NCBI GenBank assembly: GCA_946997275.1
Contig: CAMPUN010000079.1
Coordinates: forward strand, 1 to 6,155
Direction of reading: 5' to 3'
Length of the DNA stretch: 6,155 bases
Origin: an uncultured Porphyromonas sp.
GTDB lineage: Bacteria; Bacteroidota; Bacteroidia; Bacteroidales; Porphyromonadaceae
Both the position numbers and the translations under genes were made by a program. The notes beneath the pieces were generated by a model, which saw only the letters and a list, made by a program, of their open reading frames with translations, had not been told where the DNA came from and searched no databases. Positions within the stretch are counted from its first letter, which is position 1. Each line of letters starts with the position of its first letter. Positions 1 to 5,887 of this stretch are shown in pieces.

Positions 1-961
1 GTAGGTGATGCGCAACGTCAAGCTGCATCGCAGCGGTCGTGCCGATCGCGTTAAAGAGGAGCGTCATCAGCGCTGCACCCACGACGCCACTCACGATCAC
101 CTTGTAGCTAGCTACGCCTGTCCAGATGAGCAGTATCGCACCTAGTAGGATCGCAAAGGTCGAGACCTCTCCGATACTACCTGGGATAAAGCCCCAGAAG
201 GCGTCCCATAGAGTAGAGGGCTCGCCCATCGTATTGACGATCGTCGGGAGCGTATCGCCAGCCGTAGCCACCTGACCCAGAGGGGTAGCCCCTGAGAAAC
301 CATCGACAGCAGCTGTAGCCATGTCGCCACCACCTCCGAAGCCAAAGATAGGCTCCGTGCGTACGAAGACTTTGTCACCAGTCATCGCTGCTGGATAGGC
401 AAAGAAGAGGATAGCACGGGTCACGAGAGCCACGTTGAAGATGTTGTAGCCCGTCCCGCCGAAGACCTCCTTTGCGAAGATGACCGACATAGCGACGGCC
501 ACAGCAATCATCCAGAGTGGCGTGCCAATGGGAACAATCATCGGCACGAGCATACCAGTCACGAGGTAACCCTCTTGGATCTCCTCATGCTTCCACTGTG
601 CTACGGTAAACTCGATACCCAGTCCCACCACGTAGGAGACCACGATCTTAGGCAGTACAGCTAGGAAGCCAAACCAAATCATCGACCAGAAGCCAGCCGT
701 CTGACCGATCGCAATGAAGTGCTGGAGGCCCACGTTGTACATACCGAAGAGTAGCGCAGGCACTAGAGCCAGCACCACGGTACTCATGACGCGCTTGCTA
801 TCTATCGCATCGTGTACATGCACCCCTCCCCGTGGAGCCGCTGTCGTATGCGGCACATAGAGGAAGGTCTCAAACCCATCAAAGAGCGAGTGAAACGCAT
901 GCAGCTTACCCCCAGGCTCAAACTGAGAGCGTCGCTTGTTGAATCTATCTTTTAGTGACAT
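1..961 (-). CDS. nqrB: Na+-translocating NADH:quinone reductase subunit B (partial, 3' end outside window)
   Basis: This is the first 320 residues of NqrB, a membrane subunit of the sodium-pumping NADH:ubiquinone/menaquinone oxidoreductase. The family carries a covalently bound FMN and takes part in quinone reduction and Na+ translocation. The sequence shows a polar N-terminus (about 1-58) followed by hydrophobic segments near 60-80, 93-115, 133-165, 174-191, 265-283 and 287-305. The family stretch GGTGYNIFNVAL with following RAILFFAYP lies at 168-190. The FMN-attachment motif SGAT is at 223-226, so Thr226 (bases 284-286) is the predicted phosphoester-linked residue. NqrB is usually about 380-415 residues, so roughly the last 60-95 are missing off the left edge. 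ATG at 961-959 begins MSLKDRFNKR, the expected family start, with no Shine-Dalgarno sequence. It lies 70 bp after the nqrA stop with no promoter match between, so co-transcription with nqrA is likely. Family assignment is very secure. Confidence 0.96.
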   Translation of the reverse strand, partial: MSLKDRFNKRRSQFEPGGKLHAFHSLFDGFETFLYVPHTTAAPRGGVHVHDAIDSKRVMSTVVLALVPALLFGMYNVGLQHFIAIGQTAGFWSMIWFGFLAVLPKIVVSYVVGLGIEFTVAQWKHEEIQEGYLVTGMLVPMIVPIGTPLWMIAVAVAMSVIFAKEVFGGTGYNIFNVALVTRAILFFAYPAAMTGDKVFVRTEPIFGFGGGGDMATAAVDGFSGATPLGQVATAGDTLPTIVNTMGEPSTLWDAFWGFIPGSIGEVSTFAILLGAILLIWTGVASYKVIVSGVVGAALMTLLFNAIGTTAAMQLDVAHHL

Positions 962-1031
962 ATAATATAGTAGTCATAGTCCTTAGCCCGACGGCGACGA
1001 AGCGTTTGCCCATCCCCGTGAGGCTACTCGT

Positions 1032-2387
1032 TTAGTTCATCTCCTTATATAGTAGGTCTAGACCTTGACGCACGATGCGCTGTAGCTCCATCTTGGAGGT
1101 GTCGACGAACTCGCACAGGGCGAAGTCCTCGGGTGCCACCTCATAGATGCCGAGCTCCTCCATCTTGTCAATGTCAAAAGCTATAATCGCCTTGAGCAGA
1201 TACTCCGCGTAAATGTCTAGCGGGAAGACACTCTGTAGCTCGTGACTCATGATCATCGCACGCTTGCCACCTTTGAGACGGGCGTCTAGCGTATAGTGCT
1301 TGCGAGGCATCAGCCAGCTCAGATAGGTACGGCTCTGGCTGAAGTCTCCTAGACGAGGCATAGCCCAGCCAAGAAGCTCGTCACGATCAGACCCGTCAGG
1401 GATGACCGTGATCTGGTCACAGCTCATCGGGAAGAAGGGACGCTCCTCCATCAACTGAGTGCCAGTCAGCACATCGCCAGCTATGACACGAGTCTTGCAG
1501 CCCTCCTGAGCCAACTTGCCGAGGCTCTCTATACGACAGCCAGGGAGTAGATCCATGTAACCATGCTCCGCAGCGTGACTACCTGTGATGGCAATGCGGC
1601 GTGTGTAGTCCACATGCCCCGTCATCAAGAGGCGGCCTATGAGCACCACATCCGTAGCACGTAGCGTCCAGACCGTTTCGCCCTTATTGATCGGGGCTAG
1701 ATGATCTATCAGTACGCCTACGTTACCTGCAGGGTGCGGGCCTCGTACCTCTACACCCTCCACCTCGGTGGGGAGTGTCAGGGGGCAGTCGTGAGCGACA
1801 CCTACATAGACCTTGCCCTCAGTGAGTCGTGCCAGAGCACGGAGTCCTATACGTAGCTCCTCCTCACGACCCTCTAGTAGATAGTCTATCTCAGGCGCTA
1901 GCGGAGCTGTCAGATGTGCTGTGACAAATATATCTCGTGGAGCTATCGCAGGATCTGCGAGACGGTCATAAGGTCTCTGACGTATGAGCGTCCAGAGTCC
2001 CGACTGTAGGAGTAGCGTCTTGAGCTGGCTCGCATCACCCTCGAGTAGTCCATCTACAGAGAATGTGTGCTGCGTCTGCGTCTCATCGAGGCGTATCTCT
2101 ACGCTCATGATCTTGCGCTTGGCACCACGGTTTATGGCGACTAGCTCGCCACTGACAGGTGCTGTGACCCATATATCTGGAAACTGCTTGTCGTAGAGGA
2201 TCGGATCTCCCGCCTCTACGTGATCTCCCACATGTACCTTCATCTTGGGGGTTAGCCCAGGCAGATCATCGGGGACCCACGCATAGGTCGATGTCCCGCC
2301 AGAGGAAGGAGTAGACAGGAGGGTGCGGGGCGCAGTCCCTTGGAGCTTGAGATCCAAGCCTCGCTTGATAGTTATCGTTCTTGACAT
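1032..2387 (-). CDS. nqrA: Na+-translocating NADH:quinone reductase subunit A
   Basis: NqrA is the peripheral cytoplasmic subunit of the Na+-NQR respiratory complex. It has no classical redox cofactor of its own and has been implicated in quinone binding. The 451-residue product is close to the usual length (about 445-450) and looks complete. The N-terminus MSRTITIKRGLDLKLQG is typical of the family. A biotinyl/lipoyl-like barrel-sandwich segment follows (VHVGDHVEAGDPIL, 51-64, then APVSGELVAINRG, 76-88). The conserved GPHPAGNVGVLIDHL is at 217-231, and the C-terminal block with EDFALCEFVD is at 420-429. That block keeps Cys425 but has Asp429 where, from memory, many homologues have a second Cys. 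The ATG at 2387 is supported by the family-typical N-terminus. A weak purine run (AAGAGAGA, 2393-2400) precedes it. This is the first gene of the nqr operon, with nqrB downstream on the same strand and a Bacteroidota promoter just upstream. Confidence 0.97.
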   Translation of the reverse strand: MSRTITIKRGLDLKLQGTAPRTLLSTPSSGGTSTYAWVPDDLPGLTPKMKVHVGDHVEAGDPILYDKQFPDIWVTAPVSGELVAINRGAKRKIMSVEIRLDETQTQHTFSVDGLLEGDASQLKTLLLQSGLWTLIRQRPYDRLADPAIAPRDIFVTAHLTAPLAPEIDYLLEGREEELRIGLRALARLTEGKVYVGVAHDCPLTLPTEVEGVEVRGPHPAGNVGVLIDHLAPINKGETVWTLRATDVVLIGRLLMTGHVDYTRRIAITGSHAAEHGYMDLLPGCRIESLGKLAQEGCKTRVIAGDVLTGTQLMEERPFFPMSCDQITVIPDGSDRDELLGWAMPRLGDFSQSRTYLSWLMPRKHYTLDARLKGGKRAMIMSHELQSVFPLDIYAEYLLKAIIAFDIDKMEELGIYEVAPEDFALCEFVDTSKMELQRIVRQGLDLLYKEMN

Positions 2388-2419
2388 GACGATCTCTCTT
2401 TAGTATCCAACAATTGGTG

Positions 2420-2451
2420 CAAAAGTACTCATTTTATTTGGGACTACCGCA
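2420..2451 (-). promoter_or_regulatory. Bacteroidota-type promoter for nqrA operon
   Basis: Read on the minus strand, 2427-2420 is TACTTTTG, an exact match to the Bacteroidota -7 element TAnnTTTG, followed by CA. Twenty bases upstream, 2451-2448 reads TGCG, which matches only the first and last positions of the -33 TTTG box. Transcription would be expected to start a few bases after 2420, leaving a leader of roughly 25-30 nt before the nqrA ATG. The -7 element is clear; the -33 element is poor, so this may be an activated or moderate promoter. It is the only such match I found in the correct orientation upstream of nqrA. Confidence 0.6.
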
Positions 2452-2526
2452 TTTTGGGTAGAAACGCTCTGACGAAACAGATTACGATATGCTGCCCGAC
2501 CGAAGCTTTGGTGAAGAAACCGAAAA

Positions 2527-2699
2527 ATTCCTCCGTGGATATTTTTGATTATCCAAGGAGAAACGGAGAAATTCCTCGGAGCTACGATTTCATTCTTCCG
2601 AAGTTTCGCCTGATTCTTCCGAAGTTTTATCTCGCGCCTCGGAGGAGAATATTTGTTTCCCACGGAGCTATTTGGGATTTCCTCAGGGGAGACGGAGAG
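2527..2699. repeat. Degenerate tandem array of about eight 21-bp units with TCC...GGA dyads
   Basis: This fills most of the gap between nqrA and marC. Units can be laid out starting at 2527, 2548, 2571, 2592, 2613, 2634, 2655 and 2677, giving lengths of 21, 23, 21, 21, 21, 21, 22 and 23. The clearest pair is an exact 15-bp direct repeat, ATTCTTCCGAAGTTT, at 2592-2606 and 2613-2627. CCTCGGAG recurs exactly at 2574-2581 and 2637-2644, 63 bp (three periods) apart. Almost every unit has a small dyad in its first half: TCCTCCGTGGA, TCCAAGGA, TCCTCGGA, CTTCCGAAG twice, CCTCGGAGG, TCCCACGGA and TCCTCAGGGGA. An 8-bp inverted repeat, CTCCGTGG/CCACGGAG, joins the first and seventh units. It does not look like a CRISPR. 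It could be a binding-site array, a structured element, or a copy of a dispersed intergenic repeat. Function unknown. Confidence 0.7.
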
Positions 2700-2733
2700 T
2701 AGAGGTTAGAACTTGATGCACAGAGCGCCTCCA

Positions 2734-2765
2734 TTTGATGGTTGCTACGCTATTTATTACCTTTG
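2734..2765 (+). promoter_or_regulatory. Bacteroidota-type promoter for marC
   Basis: TTTG at 2734-2737 is followed by a 20-bp spacer and then TACCTTTG at 2758-2765. Both boxes match the Bacteroidota sigma-ABfr consensus (TTTG / TAnnTTTG) exactly, at normal spacing. The predicted start is a few bases after 2765, giving a leader of about 40 nt before the marC ATG. That leader has no Shine-Dalgarno sequence, as is usual in this phylum. Confidence 0.8.
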
Positions 2766-2812
2766 CAGACGAAAGCGTATCCCCTTATACACCGCTTTAA
2801 CCAACACAGACT

Positions 2813-3445
2813 ATGGAAAATCTTTGGAACAGTATTCTAGCTGACTTCGAGCACTTCACACTGCCGAGCTTCTTCGCGGCCTTTATGATCCTCTTTGTCT
2901 CTATCGACATCATCGGAGCCATCCCGATCGCGCTAAGCCTCAAGGAGAAGGGGAAAGTCTTTCACCCCAGCAAGGTGGCCATCATCTCGGCCATCATGTT
3001 CATCGCCTTCCTCTTCATCGGGGAGCCCCTGCTCGGCTTCTTCGGAGTGGACGTCTCCTCCTTTGCTGTGGCGGGTTCAATCGTTCTCTTCGTCCTAGCC
3101 GTCGAGATGATCTTCGGTATACAGGTCTTTCAGGATGACGATCCCTCGGGCAATGCGGACATCGTGCCACTCGTCTTCCCGCTCTTTGCGGGTGCAGCCT
3201 CCTTTACGGCGATCCTGACGATGCGCTCCTCGGGTACGGCTGTCTCGACCCTCTTTATCGCGATCATGCTCAACGTGCTTTGCATCTACCTGATGCTCCG
3301 CACCGTGTCGCTCCTAGAGCGCTGGCTGGGCAAGGGCGGGATCTACATCCTGCGTAAGTTCTTCGGAGTGATCCTTCTAGCCATCTCGGTGAAGTTCTTC
3401 ATGCAGAACTTGATGATCATCCTCGAGCCGTTCTTTAACAAGTAA
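2813..3445 (+). CDS. MarC family integral membrane protein
   Basis: This is a 210-residue inner-membrane protein of the MarC (UPF0056) family, whose members have no firmly established substrate. Early links to multiple antibiotic resistance in enterobacteria did not hold up, so no transport function should be assumed. The sequence shows six hydrophobic segments near 19-41, 53-75, 84-104, 118-137, 143-164 and 180-203. Family landmarks are IDIIGAIPIA in the first helix (31-40), FAVAGSIVLFVLAVEMIFG in the third (84-102), and VPLVFPLFAGAASFTAIL in the fourth (118-135). A polar loop, QDDDPSGNAD, sits at 107-116. The length is normal for the family (about 200-220). ATG at 2813 puts a short amphipathic N-terminus before the first helix and lies about 47 nt after a very good promoter. 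It is monocistronic: nqrA is divergent to the left, and a strong terminator follows about 20 bp after the stop. The family call is secure; function is unknown. Confidence 0.93.
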   Translation: MENLWNSILADFEHFTLPSFFAAFMILFVSIDIIGAIPIALSLKEKGKVFHPSKVAIISAIMFIAFLFIGEPLLGFFGVDVSSFAVAGSIVLFVLAVEMIFGIQVFQDDDPSGNADIVPLVFPLFAGAASFTAILTMRSSGTAVSTLFIAIMLNVLCIYLMLRTVSLLERWLGKGGIYILRKFFGVILLAISVKFFMQNLMIILEPFFNK

Positions 3446-3466
3446 AGGCTCTTAGCATAGAAAAGC

Positions 3467-3506
3467 GTAGAGGCTCTTCCACCAAGGAGGAGCCTCTACT
3501 TGTTTT
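3467..3506. terminator. Bidirectional intrinsic terminator between convergent genes
   Basis: A 14-bp stem (3467-3480 with 3486-3499) contains a single G-U wobble and a five-base loop ACCAA. On the plus strand it is followed by TTGTTTT (3500-3506) and would end the marC transcript. On the minus strand the stem is followed by CGCTTTTCTATG, a second T-rich tail able to end the LRR gene transcript. It sits 21 bp after the marC stop and 74 bp beyond the LRR gene stop. Confidence 0.88.
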
Positions 3507-3530
3507 GGAGACTGCGGCGAGCAGTCTTCG
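3506..3530. other. Second hairpin beside the terminator
   Basis: AGACTGC (3509-3515) and GCAGTCT (3521-3527) form a perfect 7-bp stem around the loop GGCGA. It extends to about 10 bp (3506-3530) if two G-U pairs are allowed. No T-run follows on either strand, so it is not a stand-alone intrinsic terminator. On the minus strand it would lie in the 3' untranslated region of the LRR gene, upstream of the main terminator, where it could stabilise the message end. No function is demonstrated. Confidence 0.4.
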
Positions 3531-3573
3531 TTCCCCTAAACTAAGGCTATGGCTTGCACCATATCCTCAATGT

Positions 3574-5874
3574 CTATGGTATGAGCACCTTGACCGCCTC
3601 TGAGGGAGTGGCGATGATGTATAGTCCTGCAGAGCAAGCGGTGAGGGAGAGCTCACGTAGTCCCTCGGCATCGGTCACCGTCTGGAGCTGTAGCTGTCCC
3701 GATAGATCATAGAGTGCGATCGGTGTGTGAGGTGCAGTAGCGATCTGAATTCTATCTAGCATCACGCTCACCTGTAGAGCAGATTCAACGGTAGGCGTGA
3801 AGACCGGCTCGTTTGCTATCGGGAATCCGATAGGGGCACCAGTGTCGCCATTGGCTCCTCCTAGATAGTCGCTCATCTCCCAGCCCTGTGCGTGAGCTAG
3901 GTGGAGGAGTGCCTCCTGGTATGCGTTGTCAGCGCCTTCTCCCTTACTGTTGAGCCAGAGGATCGTTGCTTTCTCCTCTTGAAGACGCTTGGGCAGGCTT
4001 GCGATGATCTTCTTCCCCGCATCGACGGTTAGCTTGTTGCCGTAGCAGGAGAGGATGTTTAGCAGTGGCATACCACTGAGCTGAATGGAGGTGAGCTGGT
4101 TGTCGTGTAGTCGGAGCGATACAAGATTGGGCAGATCAGCCAGCTGAATGGTCGCAGGCTGGTAGTCGTGTAGCTCGAGTTCGCGGAGGTAGGTTGCCTT
4201 TGTCAACTCTACGGCCTTGATAGAGGCTCCGCTAACGATCAGCTTGTAGACATCTCCACGAATGGTAAGCTCGTTGCCTTCGAGGGTATAGGAGACGGGA
4301 TCCTTTGAATTGCTAATAGGCTTGGTCGTACCTGTGGACTCGAGTAGACCTAGTCCGCCAACGGTGAGCTGTACGGTGCTACCCGCCTTGTCAAAGGTGA
4401 GCTTGATCACCCCCTCGCCCATATCGGGAGCATCGGATCCTCGGTAGTCTAGGCCTTTGCCAAAGTCGGCGAAGTCAGCATAGTCGACGACGCGCCAATA
4501 CTTACCGAGAGCTTGCTCGACAAGAGCCTTGGTGCAGACGTTGCCCTCCGTATCACTAGGCGTATTGACCACCTTAAAGAGACCTCTCGTGAGTCCCGTG
4601 CGATTGGGGAGCTGGGCAATGATCTGAGCCATCTGAGGCTCTTTGATCTGATTGTCGTAGATCTCCACTTTACTCAGTGGCGCTCCTGCAGCGAGGGTGA
4701 CCTCGGAGAGGTTGTTATTGTTGCAGAGTAGCTCCTCCAGGCGGGTCTGCGCAGAGAGGTTGAGGGTTTTGATGTTATTGTAGAAGAGGTGTAGCGTCTT
4801 GAGCTCCTTCTGTGCGGAGAGGTCTATCTGCGAAAGATCATTGTGTCCTATCTGCAGGGAGGTGAGCTTGGGGTTCTTGCTTAGGTCGATAGAGGCTATC
4901 TGCAGGTCTCCGCAGTTGAGCTCCTCAAGGAGTGGGCAGTGTGATACGTCCAGTCCCTTAAATGGGTTCTTGCTACAGCTAAGTATGCGTAGTCGCGTGC
5001 TATGCGAGAGGTCTAGGCTGGTAAGCTTAGCATAAGCGCAGGAGAGCTCCTCGAGCTGTGGATACTTAGTTAGATCAAGGCTCTGAACCTGCGTCCCATA
5101 GATGTCTAGGAAGGATAGCTTGGGGTGCTCTCCGAGGGTAAGGGTGGCGAGATCAGAGCAGTTGGCCACGGAAAGGCGCTCTAGCGAGGCTAGGTGCGCT
5201 ACGTCTAAGGAAGAGATCTCGTTGTCTCCACAAGAGAGTGCGCGAAGGTCTCCATTGTGCGTTAAGTCTAGCGTGCGAATCTTGTTTTTCGCCACGTCTA
5301 GTTGCTGTAGCTTGGTACACTTGCTCAGATCTACTACTGAGGGGTAGTAGTTGTCCGAGTAGTCGAGGATCTCTAGGTCAGGGCATCGATCCAAGCTTAG
5401 GCTCTTAACGTAGTTGCCCTTGAGGAGTAGCTCTTTGAGGGAAGAAGCTTTCGGAATGTCGAGACGCTCTAGCTGATTGTAAGTACAGTCGAGACGCTGG
5501 AGCGCCTTGGCGTAAGTGATGTTTAGCTCGGTGAGATTGTTGTTGTCACAGCGTAGCTCCGTGAGCTCTTTGGCCTGACGTATGTCGAGAGCTGAGAGCT
5601 TTTGGTGCGAAAGCGTGATAGCCGTGATGGCTCCTGAGAGCTTCACCTCAGCGCTCTCGACGGTGTAGGCGTGCGCCTTGCCATCGGTGAGGATGGATCC
5701 TGCTAGGCCTTGAGCCGTTACTGCGCCATCTGCAGAGATGGTGAGTGTGATCGTCGATCCTACTGGCAGAGCCGTGGTGAATAGGATACGAGAAGCTGCG
5801 TAGCTCTGGAGAGAGCATAGGGCGAGGCCCATGAGCATAGTCATGAGTCCTCGCCTTATGATAGAGTGAAGCAT
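3574..5874 (-). CDS. Secreted leucine-rich-repeat protein with T9SS C-terminal sorting domain
   Basis: This is a 766-residue exported LRR protein, probably cell-surface attached or released by type IX secretion; no enzymatic motif is visible. Layout: signal peptide 1-26 (Arg7-Arg8, hydrophobic core, SYA before the cut), beta-rich cap ~29-82, sixteen LRR units 83-424, alpha/beta cap ~416-470, a second beta-rich cap ~487-541, four LRR units 542-629, a second alpha/beta cap ~621-671, linker, and T9SS type A sorting domain ~694-766 (IALYDLSGQL, SAGLYII, terminal KVLI). The repeats follow LxxLxCxxNxLxxLDLSxxPx, 21-22 residues, with Cys at the sixth position in eight of twenty. Such proteins typically bind other proteins or host ligands, and internalin-like LRR proteins of Porphyromonas are the nearest comparison I know. 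The first ATG is preferred because M11 would lose the basic n-region of the signal peptide. The gene lies 13 bp after another T9SS-sorted gene, so they are probably co-transcribed. I could not assign a specific name. Confidence 0.92.
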   Translation of the reverse strand: MLHSIIRRGLMTMLMGLALCSLQSYAASRILFTTALPVGSTITLTISADGAVTAQGLAGSILTDGKAHAYTVESAEVKLSGAITAITLSHQKLSALDIRQAKELTELRCDNNNLTELNITYAKALQRLDCTYNQLERLDIPKASSLKELLLKGNYVKSLSLDRCPDLEILDYSDNYYPSVVDLSKCTKLQQLDVAKNKIRTLDLTHNGDLRALSCGDNEISSLDVAHLASLERLSVANCSDLATLTLGEHPKLSFLDIYGTQVQSLDLTKYPQLEELSCAYAKLTSLDLSHSTRLRILSCSKNPFKGLDVSHCPLLEELNCGDLQIASIDLSKNPKLTSLQIGHNDLSQIDLSAQKELKTLHLFYNNIKTLNLSAQTRLEELLCNNNNLSEVTLAAGAPLSKVEIYDNQIKEPQMAQIIAQLPNRTGLTRGLFKVVNTPSDTEGNVCTKALVEQALGKYWRVVDYADFADFGKGLDYRGSDAPDMGEGVIKLTFDKAGSTVQLTVGGLGLLESTGTTKPISNSKDPVSYTLEGNELTIRGDVYKLIVSGASIKAVELTKATYLRELELHDYQPATIQLADLPNLVSLRLHDNQLTSIQLSGMPLLNILSCYGNKLTVDAGKKIIASLPKRLQEEKATILWLNSKGEGADNAYQEALLHLAHAQGWEMSDYLGGANGDTGAPIGFPIANEPVFTPTVESALQVSVMLDRIQIATAPHTPIALYDLSGQLQLQTVTDAEGLRELSLTACSAGLYIIATPSEAVKVLIP
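3988..4251 (-). repeat. Second LRR block: four units
   Basis: This stretch encodes residues 542-629 of the LRR protein, with units beginning at 542, 563, 584 and 605. Clear examples are LRELELHDYQPATIQLADLP and LVSLRLHDNQLTSIQLSGMP. The first unit (VYKLIVSGASIKAVEL) is degenerate but keeps the hydrophobic spacing. The block is flanked by copies of the same caps that flank the main block. Confidence 0.8.
4603..5628 (-). repeat. Main LRR block: sixteen 21-22-codon units
   Basis: This stretch encodes residues 83-424 of the LRR protein. Units begin at residues 83, 104, 125, 146, 167, 189, 210, 231, 253, 274, 295, 316, 337, 358, 379 and 400. The units starting at 167 and 231 are 22 residues long and the last merges into the cap; the others are 21. 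The asparagine of the LxxLxCxxN register is kept in many units (for example CDNNNL, CTYNQL, CGDNEI, CNNNNL). The units have diverged at the DNA level, so recent slippage is not evident. Confidence 0.9.
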
Positions 5875-5887
5875 AGATCTTGCTTGC

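Noticed and set aside
142..378. 78-codon minus-strand open frame
   Set aside because: It lies inside nqrB in another frame. The nqrB frame carries the SGAT motif and family sequence across the same bases.
1984..2196. 70-codon plus-strand open frame
   Set aside because: Antisense shadow of nqrA; Ser-rich composition with no family features.
2527..2699. CRISPR array
   Set aside because: The units are about 21 bp with no separation into identical repeats and unique spacers, the repeats are degenerate, and no cas gene is nearby.
2400..2702. Two small open frames (plus 2454-2702, minus 2400-2663) as real genes
   Set aside because: They overlap antisense to each other and are built from the 21-bp array, whose length keeps frames open. 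The minus frame starts at GTG and runs through the nqrA promoter, and no protein family is recognised.
2813..3445. marC as a multidrug efflux gene
   Set aside because: The historical name suggests antibiotic resistance, but the family has no proven role in it and nothing in the sequence indicates a substrate.
4513..5347. Three plus-strand open frames (4513-4731, 4799-5035, 5102-5347)
   Set aside because: All are antisense to the LRR blocks. Their periodic Ser/Arg/Cys composition is a by-product of the repeats on the other strand.
5842..5844. Alternative ATG start for the LRR gene at residue 11
   Set aside because: Starting there would remove the two arginines of the signal peptide n-region. 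The upstream ATG leaves a natural 13-bp gap to the preceding gene.
5800..5874. Lipoprotein or Tat signal at the start of the LRR protein
   Set aside because: The Cys at residue 20 is preceded by Leu (LALC), not the small residue a lipobox needs. The Arg-Arg at 7-8 lacks the rest of the Tat motif. An ordinary type I signal peptide fits T9SS cargo.
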